Assembly (NCBI GenBank): GCA_021186555.1
Contig: JAJKFL010000031.1
Span: 21,952,952-22,016,951 of the forward strand
Direction of reading: 5' to 3'
Length of the DNA: 64,000 bases
DNA from: Reticulitermes speratus
Lineage: Eukaryota > Arthropoda > Insecta > Blattodea > Rhinotermitidae
The notes below the pieces were generated by a model that saw only the letters and a program-made list of their open reading frames with translations, did not search any database and had not been told where the DNA came from. Shown here in pieces: positions 40,670-55,600 of the stretch. The position numbers and the translations under genes were made by a program. Numbering within the stretch: position 1 is the stretch's first letter; every line of letters starts with the position of its first letter.

Positions 40670-43600
40670 ATATACACTGTCAACCTGCTGCCTGTGCCTC
40701 ACAGCATATGACTGAGTAACTACCTTACATTCCAGTGCTGAAAAGATGTGGTATGTCTTACAAGTTCACCTTAGCAAAGCAAGCTCACATTTTCCTATGT
40801 TCAGGGACATGATTTAACCTACTCTCTGTAGTCTAAGTATTTGAACTCTCCAAAATTTAATGGTTAGACATGTACTTACATACAGAAGAAGCTCAGTAAG
40901 AGTGAGCTGAAACAGGACCTGAGCCTCTTTTGTTTTTTGCTGTGCATCCTTATAAGTGAGGACAGAGTTGTACCCAATGCCATTTGTCGAAACTTCTGCT
41001 CCACCTTCAAGAGTGATGTCCACAATCTAGCCACAACAAAGAACAAAGTCATGTAACTTTCTAATGATCCTTATTATAATCAGGCATAGTACAAAATCTG
41101 TGTATATTAGGGCTACCATACATCCCCCTTTTCCTGGACATGTGTTTTAAGTGATAACTCCCAAACCATTTAAATCAGCCCTAAAGAACTATTTATATGC
41201 TCACGCCTTCTACTCTGTAGACGAATACTTTAATGTAAATAGAGAATGATAAAATGAGTTTAATCAGTTGTATTGTACCAGCTGCTACTGAATGTATGTA
41301 ATATTTTCTTGACCTGTTCTATCTCCAAGGCCTTAACCCATTTTGGATTCATAGAATGTAATTAAATTCAGTTCAGTTCAATTCAATTCAATAGAAAATG
41401 TAAAATAACATAACTGTAAACTACTTGTACTTTACACTAATATAAATACAAATAAATATATATATATATATATATATATGATGACAATGATGAATATACC
41501 AATATAAAATGGAAAGTATTGCTTTTAAGTGCATAATACATACGATGAATTGCACAGGGAGTTTTTGAATGATCATTTTTTCAGAGAATAACTGATTAAT
41601 ACAAGCAACCTAGTTTTGTTTGGGAAGTGAAATCTAGGTTACAATTGAATGGACATCTAGCTTGGATGGAAAGATAAGAAATGAATACAGAATTCTGGTG
41701 TGGAAGCTTACTGGTTAGCTGTCATGTCTGAGACTAAAGAACCGTATTAATATATAATTTTGAAACATTTTGTGAGGAAGGGAAGAGGGCAGAACTAATA
41801 TTAGCAGTGGTGAAACTTTGGATTCCATTGCCTGAACATTAGTTGGCTAAATAACTTGTGAGTACAGTCAATAATTATAAAGTGAAATAAGCAAACAAGC
41901 ACATATACTTTACGTGTTGGTGAGAGATTTATTCTCAAGGAAATTATTTCTGTTTATTACTCCATTCCACTCACCTCCCTTCTTTTCCAGATAAAGCCTA
42001 TGATGTTTAAATAATTCTGCTTACTGCTTAAGTCTCCCACTCACCTTTCCTTTTGCACTGATCAAGCCTGTAATGTTAAAGCCAGTTGGAACTTGGTTCT
42101 TCACAAGCTTGGCAGTAAGAGTTACTTTCTGATTCTTCTTAGCAAATACATCAAAATCAACTGTAGCATCTAGCAGTGTATCATGGTGCAACAGAGTGGC
42201 TTTGGATATTACTGAAAAGTCCTAAAGGCAAAAATATGACTTCAGACAAGCTTTAATAAGAATATATTATCATTGAAATAATGAACATTCTTTGCTATGC
42301 ATTATTATAAAATACTAAAAAGTCAGTAATTGTATTGCCTTTAAGATATAGATACATGAGAATACATGCAGTGTCTAGAAACAGCATATAATTATGGCAC
42401 AGAGTTCAATGGAATCCAGTCTTATCAGAAGTTACAAAAGCCAATATGATGATGTCTCTGTTCTTCTGGGATTTAGCATCATGTCACTGGGTGACTGGTG
42501 CCTGACGTTTCAAGAAAGGTAGTTGTTTCACCTTTCAGGGTCAAAACGGCCATGAAGAATGAGCTGAGGGAACTCTAATTCTGAGATAAGTAATCTACCC
42601 ATCAAACTTACGCAGAAAAGGAACAACTAAGATATCTACACTAGGATGATATAAATTGACATTAAATTAGAACATATCTTAAGTTTATGAAATGTGAATA
42701 AACATTTAATTATTTGTATCCATACACTTGTTTATTTCATTACCAGCAGCTGAGGCATTCCAGAAGAGGAGAACAACTGAAGATCACAGTTTGTGAACAA
42801 GTTCTAGTGGATGGTGACAGAACTAACCTCAGCAATAAAGTAATTATGGTATTACAAAAGATGTTAGAAAATAAATTACAATACTAAATACAGTTTTCTT
42901 TCATCACCTTTTGAAGATCTGGATGTGACAATTTCACTTCTCCTTGAAGAGTGGTGCCATCTTTCGTTGGATTAACTGCAACAAGGAGATAAACACCAGC
43001 CTTGTTGTTTGGCTGCTTTTTCTTATCCAACCAGAAGCTGAGGTCAAGTTTGCGCTCACCCTTCTCCTTCACAAAATCTAATTTACCTTCAGCTGCAATC
43101 ACTCGCTGTGGTAGGGTAATGACAACACCTACAATAAACAAGAAAGTGAAGTGAAATTCCACCTTGGTGGTTTTGGTGAGTAAGCAGTCTGGTAAGGAAA
43201 CAAAGAGAATTGTTCCAATGAGATGTGTTACACTGTCCAGTTGAGTAATGCCGCATGACCAAGCAAAATTCCAAAACCCCCATCTGAAGTGGGAGCTCCT
43301 TCCTTACTTTAATAAAATTTCCCATATTCTGCATGAAAATTCACAGTGACATGATTATCATTCAGTATCAGTTATGGCAGTGTCTGATGAAAATTCTGTT
43401 GCATAACATCCTTTGTAATTCTAATTTTCTTTATTGTTTTTAAAGCATAATTTTGATTTGTAGGCTGTTATAACTCAATAGGAATGTCCAAATGGTCAGA
43501 ATATTTCCACGTTTGTTTTCGGTAACTGAAAAGAAGCAGGGCACACAAGTCTACTCTTATTCTGCCCCACTGGATTAAATCAATATGTGAGGATATTACT

Positions 43601-46600
43601 TAGAATGGTTAATTTGGACTTGCTTCTATCATACTCTCTTATCCAGTAGATTACCCTCACTCCTTGTGTCCTAGATCAAACATTTGTTACATTTAACAAA
43701 ATAATGTTACTAGCTTAATAAATTCAAGTACAGTATTGATTAACAACCATAACATTAAAATATGTTTTCTTATTAAATTCAAGTATAATATTCACTGAGT
43801 CATAATATTACAATATTTTAGAATAAATATTATTTCTGAGTAATATTTTCAGATAAGAACAATCAGCCTTTTGACAGTGAGAGATTAACACCAGAAAATA
43901 CACGGTAATTCAACAGGGGGAACAGATGATAACAGACAGTAGGTAAGACGACCTGATTGCAGAATACCATGATCTGAACATTCTGGCCTTTTAAGACATT
44001 ACACAACACAAAAGCTCTAATAAACACATTCTTCAAAATTATGAGAAAAAAAAAGTACCATACTGTAGTTAAAAAGCAGACACTTACCAACAGTTTTCTC
44101 ATTGAGATATGAATGCAACTTATATGTTGTGCTCTTTTCATTGAGCAATTTCAGTTCACTCTTATGCTCAAATGACAATGGCAGCCTCACTGTCCTGCCT
44201 TCCAAGACCAAACCTTCTGCAATGCCATGTGCTTTCAGATCAACCTTTGCTCCAAACTCATGTTCAAGGTGTGTTAGATCTGCAAAAGTATAAATAATGA
44301 CTAATATTTGCAGAAAAAGCTGCTGCCCAGGTAGATTGCCATTATGAATCCTACATGAATGGTAGCTGTACAGCCACATAAATGCCTTCCAGTACCCCAC
44401 AGACTATAAAACTTTCTCAGCAGTACGGACCCAGCAACAAGACAGACACCACAAAGAGGACAAGAGAAAAATGTGTTCAGTTTCATACTTAATTCCAGTA
44501 ACACTGATAACTCACTAGTCCATAAACATAACACATACACCACAGCTGACAGAACCACAGCTTGGTCCAAGATGATGGAATTACAAAAATCATGGAAATT
44601 AACAAGATAAACCAGAAGCTGACAATTGGGTGAAATGTAAAAGCTATGCCATGCATATGTTGTGTCTGCTGAAGTAATTGTAAATCTGAATTAATGCCCA
44701 TGTTTTAATTATAGGCTTATTACTGGACCAAAATATTACAATTGTAAATCCATAATGATTTTAACACCATATATATCTTTTTCAACTACAAACATGATGT
44801 CAATGCAAAACCTCAGCAGCTTGTGATGTGTTTAAGGAGCCTCTGAATATGATCTAAGGACTGAGACATGTCAGGCTGAAGTATGTAGTAAAAGTTTATA
44901 AGGTGGTATTTGATGATTACTTATTGATAGATTCAAGCCTTAAATTTATGAAGTAACAAAATTCTACACACTCTAATTTAACAGCTGGCTGAATGATGGA
45001 ACACATTGTTATTGAGACCTACTGAGTTTGGTTTTCTTTCTGCACAATGTTCAGCAGTGTTATTGCCAGTTATAATACAGTACTGTTAAAGTAAACTTGG
45101 TGAGCCACACACTGGCTCAGGCAGTTAGTTGCCAGCATCTCACCACAGACACACAGATTCAACCCTAGGCTAGTCAAAATGGGATTTGTGGTGGACAAAG
45201 TGGCACTGAAACAGATTTTTCTCTGAGTACTTTGTTTTTCCCCTGTCAGTATCATTCCAACAATGCTTCAAACTGATTCATTCATCTATCACCAGTGATA
45301 TATACAATCTCAGCAATTGACAGCATTGTTAAATAACACACTAAAAAATTAACTTGCTGGTAGTAGAACCAGAAGGTTTAACACTGCTAATATCACAGCT
45401 TGCCATTGGACACAATCCTCAGCCAGTTCCAATCACCTCTGATCCTCACAGTCTATTTCCTTAGATCTCATCTTAACGTTATTCTGGCATCTCTTTCTTG
45501 TACTTGCAAGAGATTTCCCGACTGAGGTTCAGTATGAATTCCTTGCATATTCCATATCTTTATACCCAATTCTTAAAAGCCTCTAAAATTTCACTATTGT
45601 AAAAATACCAAATGAATCTTTACTACTTTGCATATTTATTCATTCTTCTTAGGTCAAAATAATTTCCAGGACACTTTTGCTCTGAACAATTTATGTAATT
45701 TAAGTTCCCTTGTTTTATTAATGTTGAAATTGAAATTTTATTTTTAACGTTCTATAAATCCATAAAATGTCATACGTTGGATATTTAGTGCTGTACAAAG
45801 CAGGCATGTTACAGTTACATCTGATAATTATATAAAGTGAACATAAAACTGGCGACAATCATGAGGCACCTGGTAACTGAAGGAATGTAATGAAGTGACT
45901 AGATGATACTTACCAATGGACTTCACAATGGAATGAGATTCAATGACAGAACATGTTCCTGCTTTCGAACAAAAGGTAGAACTGACTCTTGACTCTTTGT
46001 TTGTAAATTTACTAAGTGTTTCATATGATATTTCTCCCAGACGGAATGTAAGTGATCCCTGCAGAAAGAAAAGGAATAGAAAAGGATGTTATAATAGCAT
46101 TCAGATAACATAATTTGCATGAAAAAGGTAAAAGATAAAAGATTTGTGCAACAAACATGCAAATTTCTCCAATTTTAACACTATAAGTTGCTACTAAACC
46201 ACAAAATATCCTTTCAGTATTTCACTGTCACACTACACACACACATTAATGAACACAACCCTCCTCAAGACACAAGGCAATGCATGACCTCCCACTCTCA
46301 ACAAAGTAAGATATGATTTATTCATTACTGTTTCTGACATTAGTCTAGAAAAGAATAAAACTCAACATAGCTTGTTAAAACGACTTCTGAGCAAATTACA
46401 ATTTTATGGTTCTCCCCCCCCCCCCCCCACCCAATGGCTCGACAGCCCTATATGGGCCTGGGCCTCCTCGTTTCGTCAAGGTTTCATGATCACACACTTT
46501 AGACACACCACAGTCGGTAGGACTCCTCTGGACGAGGGACCAGCTCGTCGCAGAGACCTCTACCTGACAACATTCACAAGAGACAGACATCCATGCCCCC

Positions 46601-49600
46601 GGTGGGATTCGAAACCACGATCCTAGTAAGCGAGCGGCCAAAGACCCACGCCTTAGACCGCACGGCCACTGGGATCGGCTTTACGAAAATTACTGGATGT
46701 AATATATCCCTACTATATGAGTATTTATCGGTACAATTTATTTGACACAGCTATAAATGAGGTACTTAATATACAGAACACACACTCAGAGCTTCAGAGG
46801 GACTATCACATAAAAAAAGAGAGAAATACGAACAAATAACGTTGCAAAATCTAGTTTTTGAATGTTATACATTTATAGAAGCAACTGGAACTCCACCACA
46901 AACTGTCCTATCATTTTAATTTGTAATGAGAATAACATTACTTACTTCAGTACCAAGTTCGCCACTTTCAGCTGGTGTGAATCTCTTGAATGACACTTCA
47001 GCCTTCAGAGGTTGAGATGTGTCCCTCACCTTCACTGTGCCACTGACTCCAGCCTTGTAAGAGTTTTCTTTGTTATCCACACGAAACTCCAACCTTCAAT
47101 ACAGACATACACTTACCAAACACATAGCAATTAATGCAGGACACACTATTAACAAAGTCAGTTTTTGAGGTTTCTCTAGTATTATTGCATTTATCCCATC
47201 TACAAACAAAAGTTAATAATTACATTTCTCATTCATCTGCTTTTCTTATGTGAATGAGATTTTCATGATCTTGTACCATCATAAACTAAAAAAATAAATA
47301 ACTAATTGATGTTTTCTTCAACTTAAAATATAAGATTATTTTCTTACAATTATTGCTGCTATTTCAGAAAGCATAGTTTGACACAACAATCAGGTGGCCT
47401 TCTAAAGAGTTTTGTAACACAGAATACTTTATGGTGAAAGACTGGAGGTGGATGGACTTGGACCACATCCAGTGGCAAATTTTGTCCCATTAGCAAACAA
47501 ACATTCATGATTTTGTTTTGAATTCACTTGTTATCATCCTGCATTTTAACTATCTCCGACTGTGTGGGCTGGTACTGTGGTAATGCTCTAGACTTGCATT
47601 TGAATCCACATTCAGCCAGGTTACAGGCTAGTATGCGAGGTGTTTAGTGGTCTTCTTCAGTCTTTCTAGGCGAATGCCAGGACACTATCCTCCAAGTCCT
47701 TATCATTCATGCCACATTTTCATTTCACCTGATGCCACATAAACTCTGTAGTTGAAGCAGGGACGTTAAATTACCTAAGAGTCAATAAATAAATAAATCA
47801 ACTTTCTCCCAGGTTAATTAACTGTAATTTAATTCTTACACTGTTCCCATCTTAAACTAAAGTTGAATGCTTCAAATGTATCTTTCACTATCACATTTTC
47901 CATAACATTTTCTCACGTGTAATCCTTTAAATCACCGCGATAAACAGGGATATAATACGTAAAAGTAATGCTGATTCAAATACAAACACAAGTCCTCAAT
48001 TAAAACTTTCAATGAAAAGGGGGTGAAATAACTATAACATCTAAAAAATTAAATTTTTACCATAAACTGGCCCAAGAAATGGATTTAGCATAGTTGTCCC
48101 TGCAAAAATATTGGGTTTCTTGCATTTAGAGCCACATACAGTGTAGTACTGAAGGCCATCTGGTATTCAATCAGGAGCAATTTTCTTGTGGCTGAAAACA
48201 ACCACTCCTGTAAAGCTGCTATTCAACTTCATGCAATGCAAAGACAGAATAGTCAGTGCATACTGTTATCCTATCCTCCAGTCTTTCCCTAAGGGGTGGA
48301 ACTTACTTTTGTCATCAAGAACAAATCAGTACACAAGTGATATGAACTCACCTGCCGTTTATGATGGAAACTTCAGCTTCTGTTACAGAGATCTGCAGAG
48401 TTTTGGTACTCTTGGCAGGTTTGTTGGCCAACAAAATATGCCATTTATTCAATTTTAGTGCAGGTGAGTCAACATCTACTTCTACCTTGAAGTTGTCTGC
48501 AGATTCATAGTTGGCTTTTCCACTAGCTGTCAATTTGCCACCTCCATTTGTAGTCCACTCCAATTCAGCTTTGCCAGATACATCATTTTTGCTCTTTGAC
48601 TGTTGAAAACAAAAGGTACATAGAGTATGACAGCCTCAACATTTTCATAATTTCAGAAACTGTACTACCAGAATGAGTGCTTTTGTCTTTACCTATCAGT
48701 CCACTGAGTAAACAAAGAATACATTTAATTTAATTTAATTTAATTTAATTTTCATAATTTCTGAACCTGTACTACCAGAATGAGTGCTTTTGTCGTTACC
48801 TATCAGTCCACTGAGTAAACAAAGAATACATTTAATTTCTACCCTTCGGTGTCATGAAGCTAGACTTTTCTGTTCAAAGACTATCTAATTATAATTTTCA
48901 TGGGTATGTAAATATAAACTGTATGACCATAAAGTGCAAGTGAAATGGGGACAGAAGCAACAAAAGTTGAAAATATTATTTTGAAAAGTCACCTCATAAA
49001 TAATACACAGATTGGTGCAAAAGTTATGCCACCCAAGTATCAGTAATCAAAATGTATTAATTCTTCCATACCACAACACTATGTGACCAAATGATTACAT
49101 GCAATTGTAAAAATAATAAACACTGAAAATGCCAGTCTTCTTCTTGAATACATGCAGGAAATCTTTTCACAATATTCACTGACACTTTGTGTAAATCTCA
49201 AATGCCCATGTTAGCTATTTCATTCTGAGTATTAGCTTTCACATCCTCCAATGTGTGGCAATTATCTTACACACTTTGTCCTTCTACATGCTCCCCCATA
49301 AAAGTAATTTGTATCTAGTTCTGGAAGTCCCTATGTTACCTAACAGCTCACTGTGTGCTTGAATAAGACTACACATTCGAGACACAAATATTCTCAGTGA
49401 TTTTTTAGGTGACTGCAACAAATGCTGAGTACCATCCGCAAGTTCCTTTTGTCACAAATGCTACGTGTTTCACAAGACAGGTCATTATTCATAAAGTTAC
49501 TTATTTACTTGGTACAGATAAATCCAGATACCTGCCCCGAAATTGAGTCTCTACATTCACATATGATTTTGAGCAACACACAAGTTCACACAGGGAATAT

Positions 49601-52600
49601 TTTATGACTACATAAATCAGTATGGATTTGTTTGTGTAAGTATAATTTTATCAACCATTATTCTGTATTTCAAAGTACAGTGTGTTGCCACATATGTGAT
49701 TTTGTAAGAACTGCATAAAGATACCAACAGGAGAGAATTTAGCTATTATTATCTTAGTTTGCACAACTTTTGAATTATTCTGTTATCAACAAAACTTTCT
49801 TATACTTCAAAACTGGTAACAATGGCTGTGATCATACATTCTTACTAGTCTGCTACAAAGTACATGTGTATGCATCCGTACATGTTGGAAAAAATATCAG
49901 AAATTACTACTACCAGAACAGAGTTGTCTTATTACATGAATGTAACCATGATCCTATGAAAACCACACTGTTGCACTGTTTACAGGCTTCAGGCATGTTA
50001 CCATCCTGAAGAAAATAAAACATACTGTGATAATTTTGATTAATTAATAAATAGAAGAACCTTTCTGCTTAGCTGCTGTTCTGTTTACTGTAAATTATGT
50101 ACTGTTTAGTCTAGCTTCTGTGCCTGAGCTTAATGATTCAACCATACTCCAAAGGAGAAAGCTAAAAAGAGTACAATAAACCTACTATCGAATCAAACAA
50201 TTTATGATATATGTCAAAATTGCAAAATTAGTGTTAGTTATCACTCTTATGCAGGGTATTTACAATTATATACCTGAAACAAACCATGTCTATAGGGTAT
50301 ATAACGTTGTAGCTATTCTGTGGTTACAACATGTGGTTCATGTAATGTTATTTCCCACGTTAAACGTTCTGTACTTTTACATTAGTACTTTTCCAAGCAC
50401 GTGCAGAGTGCCCAGTAATGCTGTTTTCTGTAGTTCCAAATGCCACGCTTTGCAGTTATGTTGTTCAGATATTTTCTGAATGAGTTTGAGATGGTTCCAG
50501 TTGCCCCTATTATAACTGCTATCACTTTCGTTTTTACATTCCACATATGCTATATTTCTATTGTAAGGTCTTTATATTTTAAAATCTTTTCGGCTTCTTT
50601 CTTGACCATATTTCTATCTCCTTAAATTGCAATGATATTAACAGACATTTTCCTTTTTCATTACCACAGATTATGATGTTCAGTTTATTGTTAGGGATGG
50701 TTCTGTTGGTTTTCACTTGTTGAGTCCATAATATGGTTACCTTACTTTCAAGACTCATTTCTACTGATTTTGGTATATGCTCATACCAGTCCTCCTTGTC
50801 TAATTTTACCCCTATTTCTTTGCATATGGTAAAGCATAGTCAAGCACATACTCTATCACGCTGCTTTACATATTGTTCTTTTGCCACTATTGGACACAAT
50901 AATATAATGCGGTATACTGTCTTGTCATATTGTTGACAGTTTGTTTTAGTTTTTGTTGTTGTTGTTAAGATATAATACATGCCTTTTTGCATGTTCAAAT
51001 AAATTATAAGAAATTAGTACAAACCTGCAAAAATAAGAAAAGGCGACTCTTGCCTGTGGATGTACAGCAGTGAAGTCAATATTGGGGAGACCAGGAATAA
51101 TGCCAGGTGTTAATTTATTGTTAATTGTCACTTTCTTATCATCCACAGTCAGAGAAATATCAGTTTCTGCTTCAAACTTGGGTTCTGGAACATACTGCAA
51201 AAGAGAAATGTGTATTCTATAAGAAATTATAAATTTAACTTAATACCCCATGAAAGTGATTACACTTTCCGGGCGCTTTTATAGATCAGTTCCTTCATAC
51301 TTCACACTGACCTTTAATGTAAAAAGGAATCACATTTTACCAAGTCCAATCTGGGCTGATATACACATGCATATACCAAGGTCGTTCAAATTTAAACGAG
51401 AATTCGTTTCTAAAAAATTTATTCATAATAAAATGGAAAAGTATTACACACTACTTTTCAATGTAGTCCCTGTTGACTGTCATACACTTGTGTCTGGAAG
51501 CTTCTTAATTCCAGTTTCAAAGAAGGTTTTTGGTTGCTTGTGTATCCAACTTTGCACAGCTGCAATGACCTCATCATTATTCCGGAATCTTTTGCCTCCT
51601 AAAACCCTCTTCATTGGTCCAAACAAATGATAATCAGATGGAGCTAAGTCTGAACTGTACGGTGGGTGAGGCAGGACATCCCACTTCAGTTTCAGTAGAG
51701 TTGCCATTGTTAAAGCCGCAGTGGGAGGATGAACATTGTCCTGGAGGAAGCAAACTGAATCCTGCCTTTTTCTTCACTTTAAGAGGATTGCCGGCTTCAC
51801 TTTTTCATTCAGGAGAGTTGAATAGTACTGCGCATTGATGGTTTTTTGTCCAGTGAGAAAGTCCAGGTGAATGATACCCTTTGAATCCCAGGACACAGAA
51901 GTCATGATCTTCCCCGCTGAAAAAATTGCTTTCACTTTATTTGGTGGGTGGAGAATGGGTGTGTTTCCACTGCTTGCTTGCTCTTTTTGATTCAGGAGTG
52001 AAGTAGTGGACCCAGGTCTCATCACAGGTCACAAATGAGTCCAAACATTTGGCTCCTTCTCTCTCATTTCGTTGCAAAAGTTGAGTAACGGCCATTAAAC
52101 ATCTTTCCCTGTGCTCCAGTGACAGGAGCCATGGGACCCACCTTGCGCTGTCTTTACTGACTTTCAACTCGTTGTGCAGAATTTCTTCAACACTCCCTAC
52201 ACTAATTCCTACTTCCTGTGACAGTTCAAGAACAGTTATGCGACGATTAGCCCGAATAAGTTCACCAATTTTCAAAACGTTGTCTGGATTGACAGAAGTT
52301 CTTGGTCGCCGATCGTGAGGTTCATTTTCAACATGGTCTCATCCTTCTCGAAAAGATTTAGCCCAACTGAACACCCTTGGATGTGACAAACATTCATCCC
52401 CAAACTGTGCTTGAAGCCTGGTAAAGATTTCAGAAGGAATGACACCTTCCTTCGTGAGAAATTTGATAATTATGCGCTGCGCAACACTGTTGGGTACTGC
52501 TTGCACTACCATCTTGATTGCACCTGATGGTTGAGGTGGAGAGGGACCCGATTAGTGTAGGTTGCAAGTTTAAACATGTCATAACTTGTCAGCGCAAGCA

Positions 52601-55600
52601 CGTTCATAAAAGTTGATTTGTGCTCGAGAGGGAACTAAATTCTTGTTTAAATTTGAACGACCCACGTACATGCCTATACTAAACACATATATACATTTAC
52701 TCTGATTTAGATTGATGAACATATGCATACATCTTCCGTCTAAACTCATGGAGTACAGTACTTCTACTGTCTTATTATTTTTGGAGGTTACTGAGTTCTG
52801 ACTGTGCTCAAAAAATGTTTGAACCCATTCTCCACAAACCTACCAATACATCTCAGAGTGTGGGGGGTCAGTCTATGAATAAATGCATAAAACAGAGGTC
52901 TGGTACAGAGAGATCAGTGTGGTGAAGCTAACAAACATAAAAACAGTTCTTATAGACTTCAAACTCTGGTCTTCTGGGTTATGACACTGTACTGTCTTTT
53001 TAAGAGTATTTTGCAGACACCTGTTTCCTCCATCTTCTACCATGAGGAGGAAGGCAGCATGTCCTCTGAACCTTTTATAACTACCTATAGCACTACACAT
53101 AATCAAAGAAAATATATATATACATATACTGTATATATCTCTGCAACTCTGTGAAAATTGTTCTTTTATGCTGCCTACTTCACGCAAATTGTATGACAAA
53201 GTTCTGCACAGCCAAGAAAGAGAAGGAGCAGGTAGTCAAACATTAACTTGAACAACAGTAAGAGGCCCTGTAATACCTCACAATAATTAACTATTCATGT
53301 TTTCTAGTACGTATTTAGCCACATTGTCACTAGGTGTCCTTCTCCTACTTAGAAAAGAGGATCTTTACTCTGCCGTGCACTGGACAGAGAATGGCACACA
53401 ATGAAGAAACTGACAACCTGCATCTGAAATGTTATACATTTGAACTCATCTTATGGCTCATCAATTTAAGGTTCTTTGTCATTCAGTTTAAAATTTATTT
53501 AGTTAAGTCAAAGTATCCCAGAGATGAATTTCCTCTCTTTAGGGCATTTCTACACTCAGGTTCAAATCCATCACCTTGCAGGCCACCACTAAACTGTATG
53601 AAGTTTAAAAATGGATTGTTTTGAGATCTGAGGTTTTCACAGCAGTAAAAATTTAGATTGTAATTCTCTGAGTTATAACACTATGTTCTAAACAAATGTA
53701 AGAAAATTTGTAACAATTTTCATCAAAATCGGGGTTGTGGTTTTTGTTGTTGTTGTTTTTCTTTTTTTCTTTTTCTTCTTTTCTTTCAATTTATGGTATC
53801 ATAAAACTGAGTTATTTACAAATGTTGCTTGGTGTACAAATTTGTTCTGGAGAACTTCCAAGATAACTGAGGTATGACTAATACTAAAAATTAACAAACT
53901 TTGAAGTTAAGTAAGCACTTGTAGCAATTTGTCCATATAAGTCTCATATGAACTAAACAGACATATAAATCGCAAATACACTGAGCAGGTTTAAACAAAA
54001 TCCGTGTAATAAAAAAAATGTTTAGCTACCCAAATCTCGCATAAAATGAACGGGATTAAACCAGGGTCTGTGTAACACAAGAGGTCTGCCCACATAAATT
54101 AAACCAATATTCTTGAAAAAGAAGAAATCTGCCCACATAAATATCATACAAAGTGAATGAGTTTAAACCAAGATCCATTTCACAACCATAAAATTTAGCA
54201 TAAACTGAGTATGTTTAAAGTAAAATCCACATAATAGAAGATCAGCACACACATAGTGCCAAGTTTGTCTTCAGCCTTACAGAAATGTCAGGAATGCTAC
54301 GCACCTTATTCTTCAAAGACAGTTCAACATTTTTCAGTGCTTCATGCAGTGTCTGTAGAGTAGCATGGAGGTTGATGTCAGTCAAATCCTTTTTGCCATT
54401 CACATCAACTGACAGCTTAGAAATCAAGTTGCCATTATAGGAAAATCCACCCTTTAGCAAGTCTGTGGACAGAATCATTTACTAAGAACCTAGCAAGAAT
54501 ACATACTGTCTTGCTTACTGGCATTCACACTTCAGTATCTTGAAATTTATGGGATTTGTTCAATCATCATATTTTGTGCAAGTGGCAGTTTGTCAACAAA
54601 CAGTCAGTAATACTGGATTTACCCAGGAGAAATATGATAAAGATTTAGGGATATATGAATTTCACAATTCTTCCAAACACAAAAATAAGTTTCTCTAGAA
54701 TACATTAAGATTCCAAAGGAACAGAATCAAGATGTTCAGAATTCCCATAATGCCCTTGCTTGTGAATGTTTAACATAAACAAAGTAAGCAATGAAAGTTG
54801 AAACTGAACAAAGACTCTGCAAATCAAATAATCTGTAAACAGATAACCGGAAATGCACTGTACATTCAATATTTACGTATAGTAAACTCCAATCAAAAAT
54901 ATGAGGTTTGAGTTTCCCGTAGTGGCAAATAATAAGCCTGACAGTCTCCTTGGATGTGATGCTGTATACTCTGTACAGCACTTTAGACCCAAAAACTATT
55001 AAGGTCTTTAAAAACCTTGTTTTATTTTCTGATACTGTTAACTGTTCTCTCACAAGGGATTTGGCATTACTCTGAAGTGTACTAATAAGGGAAAAGATTT
55101 AGAATAAAGAAGCTTCAACTTCACTTCAGAATTCAAACTGCTGTAAGTGATGCATTTCATTTATCGACCACAAATTCACAGTACGTCATAAAGGGCATTA
55201 TGTCTCACAATTTTTGTCAACGTTAACTTTTTGATTTGCAAGCACCTGAACTTACACTCAACCCATTTTAAAAACAGTTTGCAACATGTGAGATTTCAGG
55301 CTTCCACAGCAGTGTAGTTGAGTACTTCACTCTTCTGGGATGTCATGTGGTGTAGGTTGGTTGTTTGGTAACAGACATTTCAGGACATTGGACTGCTTGA
55401 CGCTTAAAGCTGGGACCGTTACACTGTCCCAATATGTCGGTAACCAACTACCAACCTGCACCATGTAACATTTCAAAATGGCGCAACTTAAATCATTCAT
55501 ACAAGTCAATTACATTGCAACATATGACCACACAAACTCATTGCAAGGAAGGTGCAGCAGAACAGACAGCTTTTTGCACTACAAGGCTAATCACAGTTGC

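Noticed and set aside
41108-41160. Second hAT MITE end (GGGCTACCATACATCCCCC)
   Set aside because: It resembles the 31376-31820 element end, but no partner end or target duplication was found.
46600-46680. tRNA-Leu or tRNA-Ser gene on the minus strand
   Set aside because: The promoter boxes fit, but there is no acceptor stem and a SINE body follows.
51003-51053. Extension of window exon 9 to a GTTTGT donor
   Set aside because: It gives phase 2 and forces the next exon into a frame with a stop; the GC donor at CAG|GCAAGA keeps the frame.
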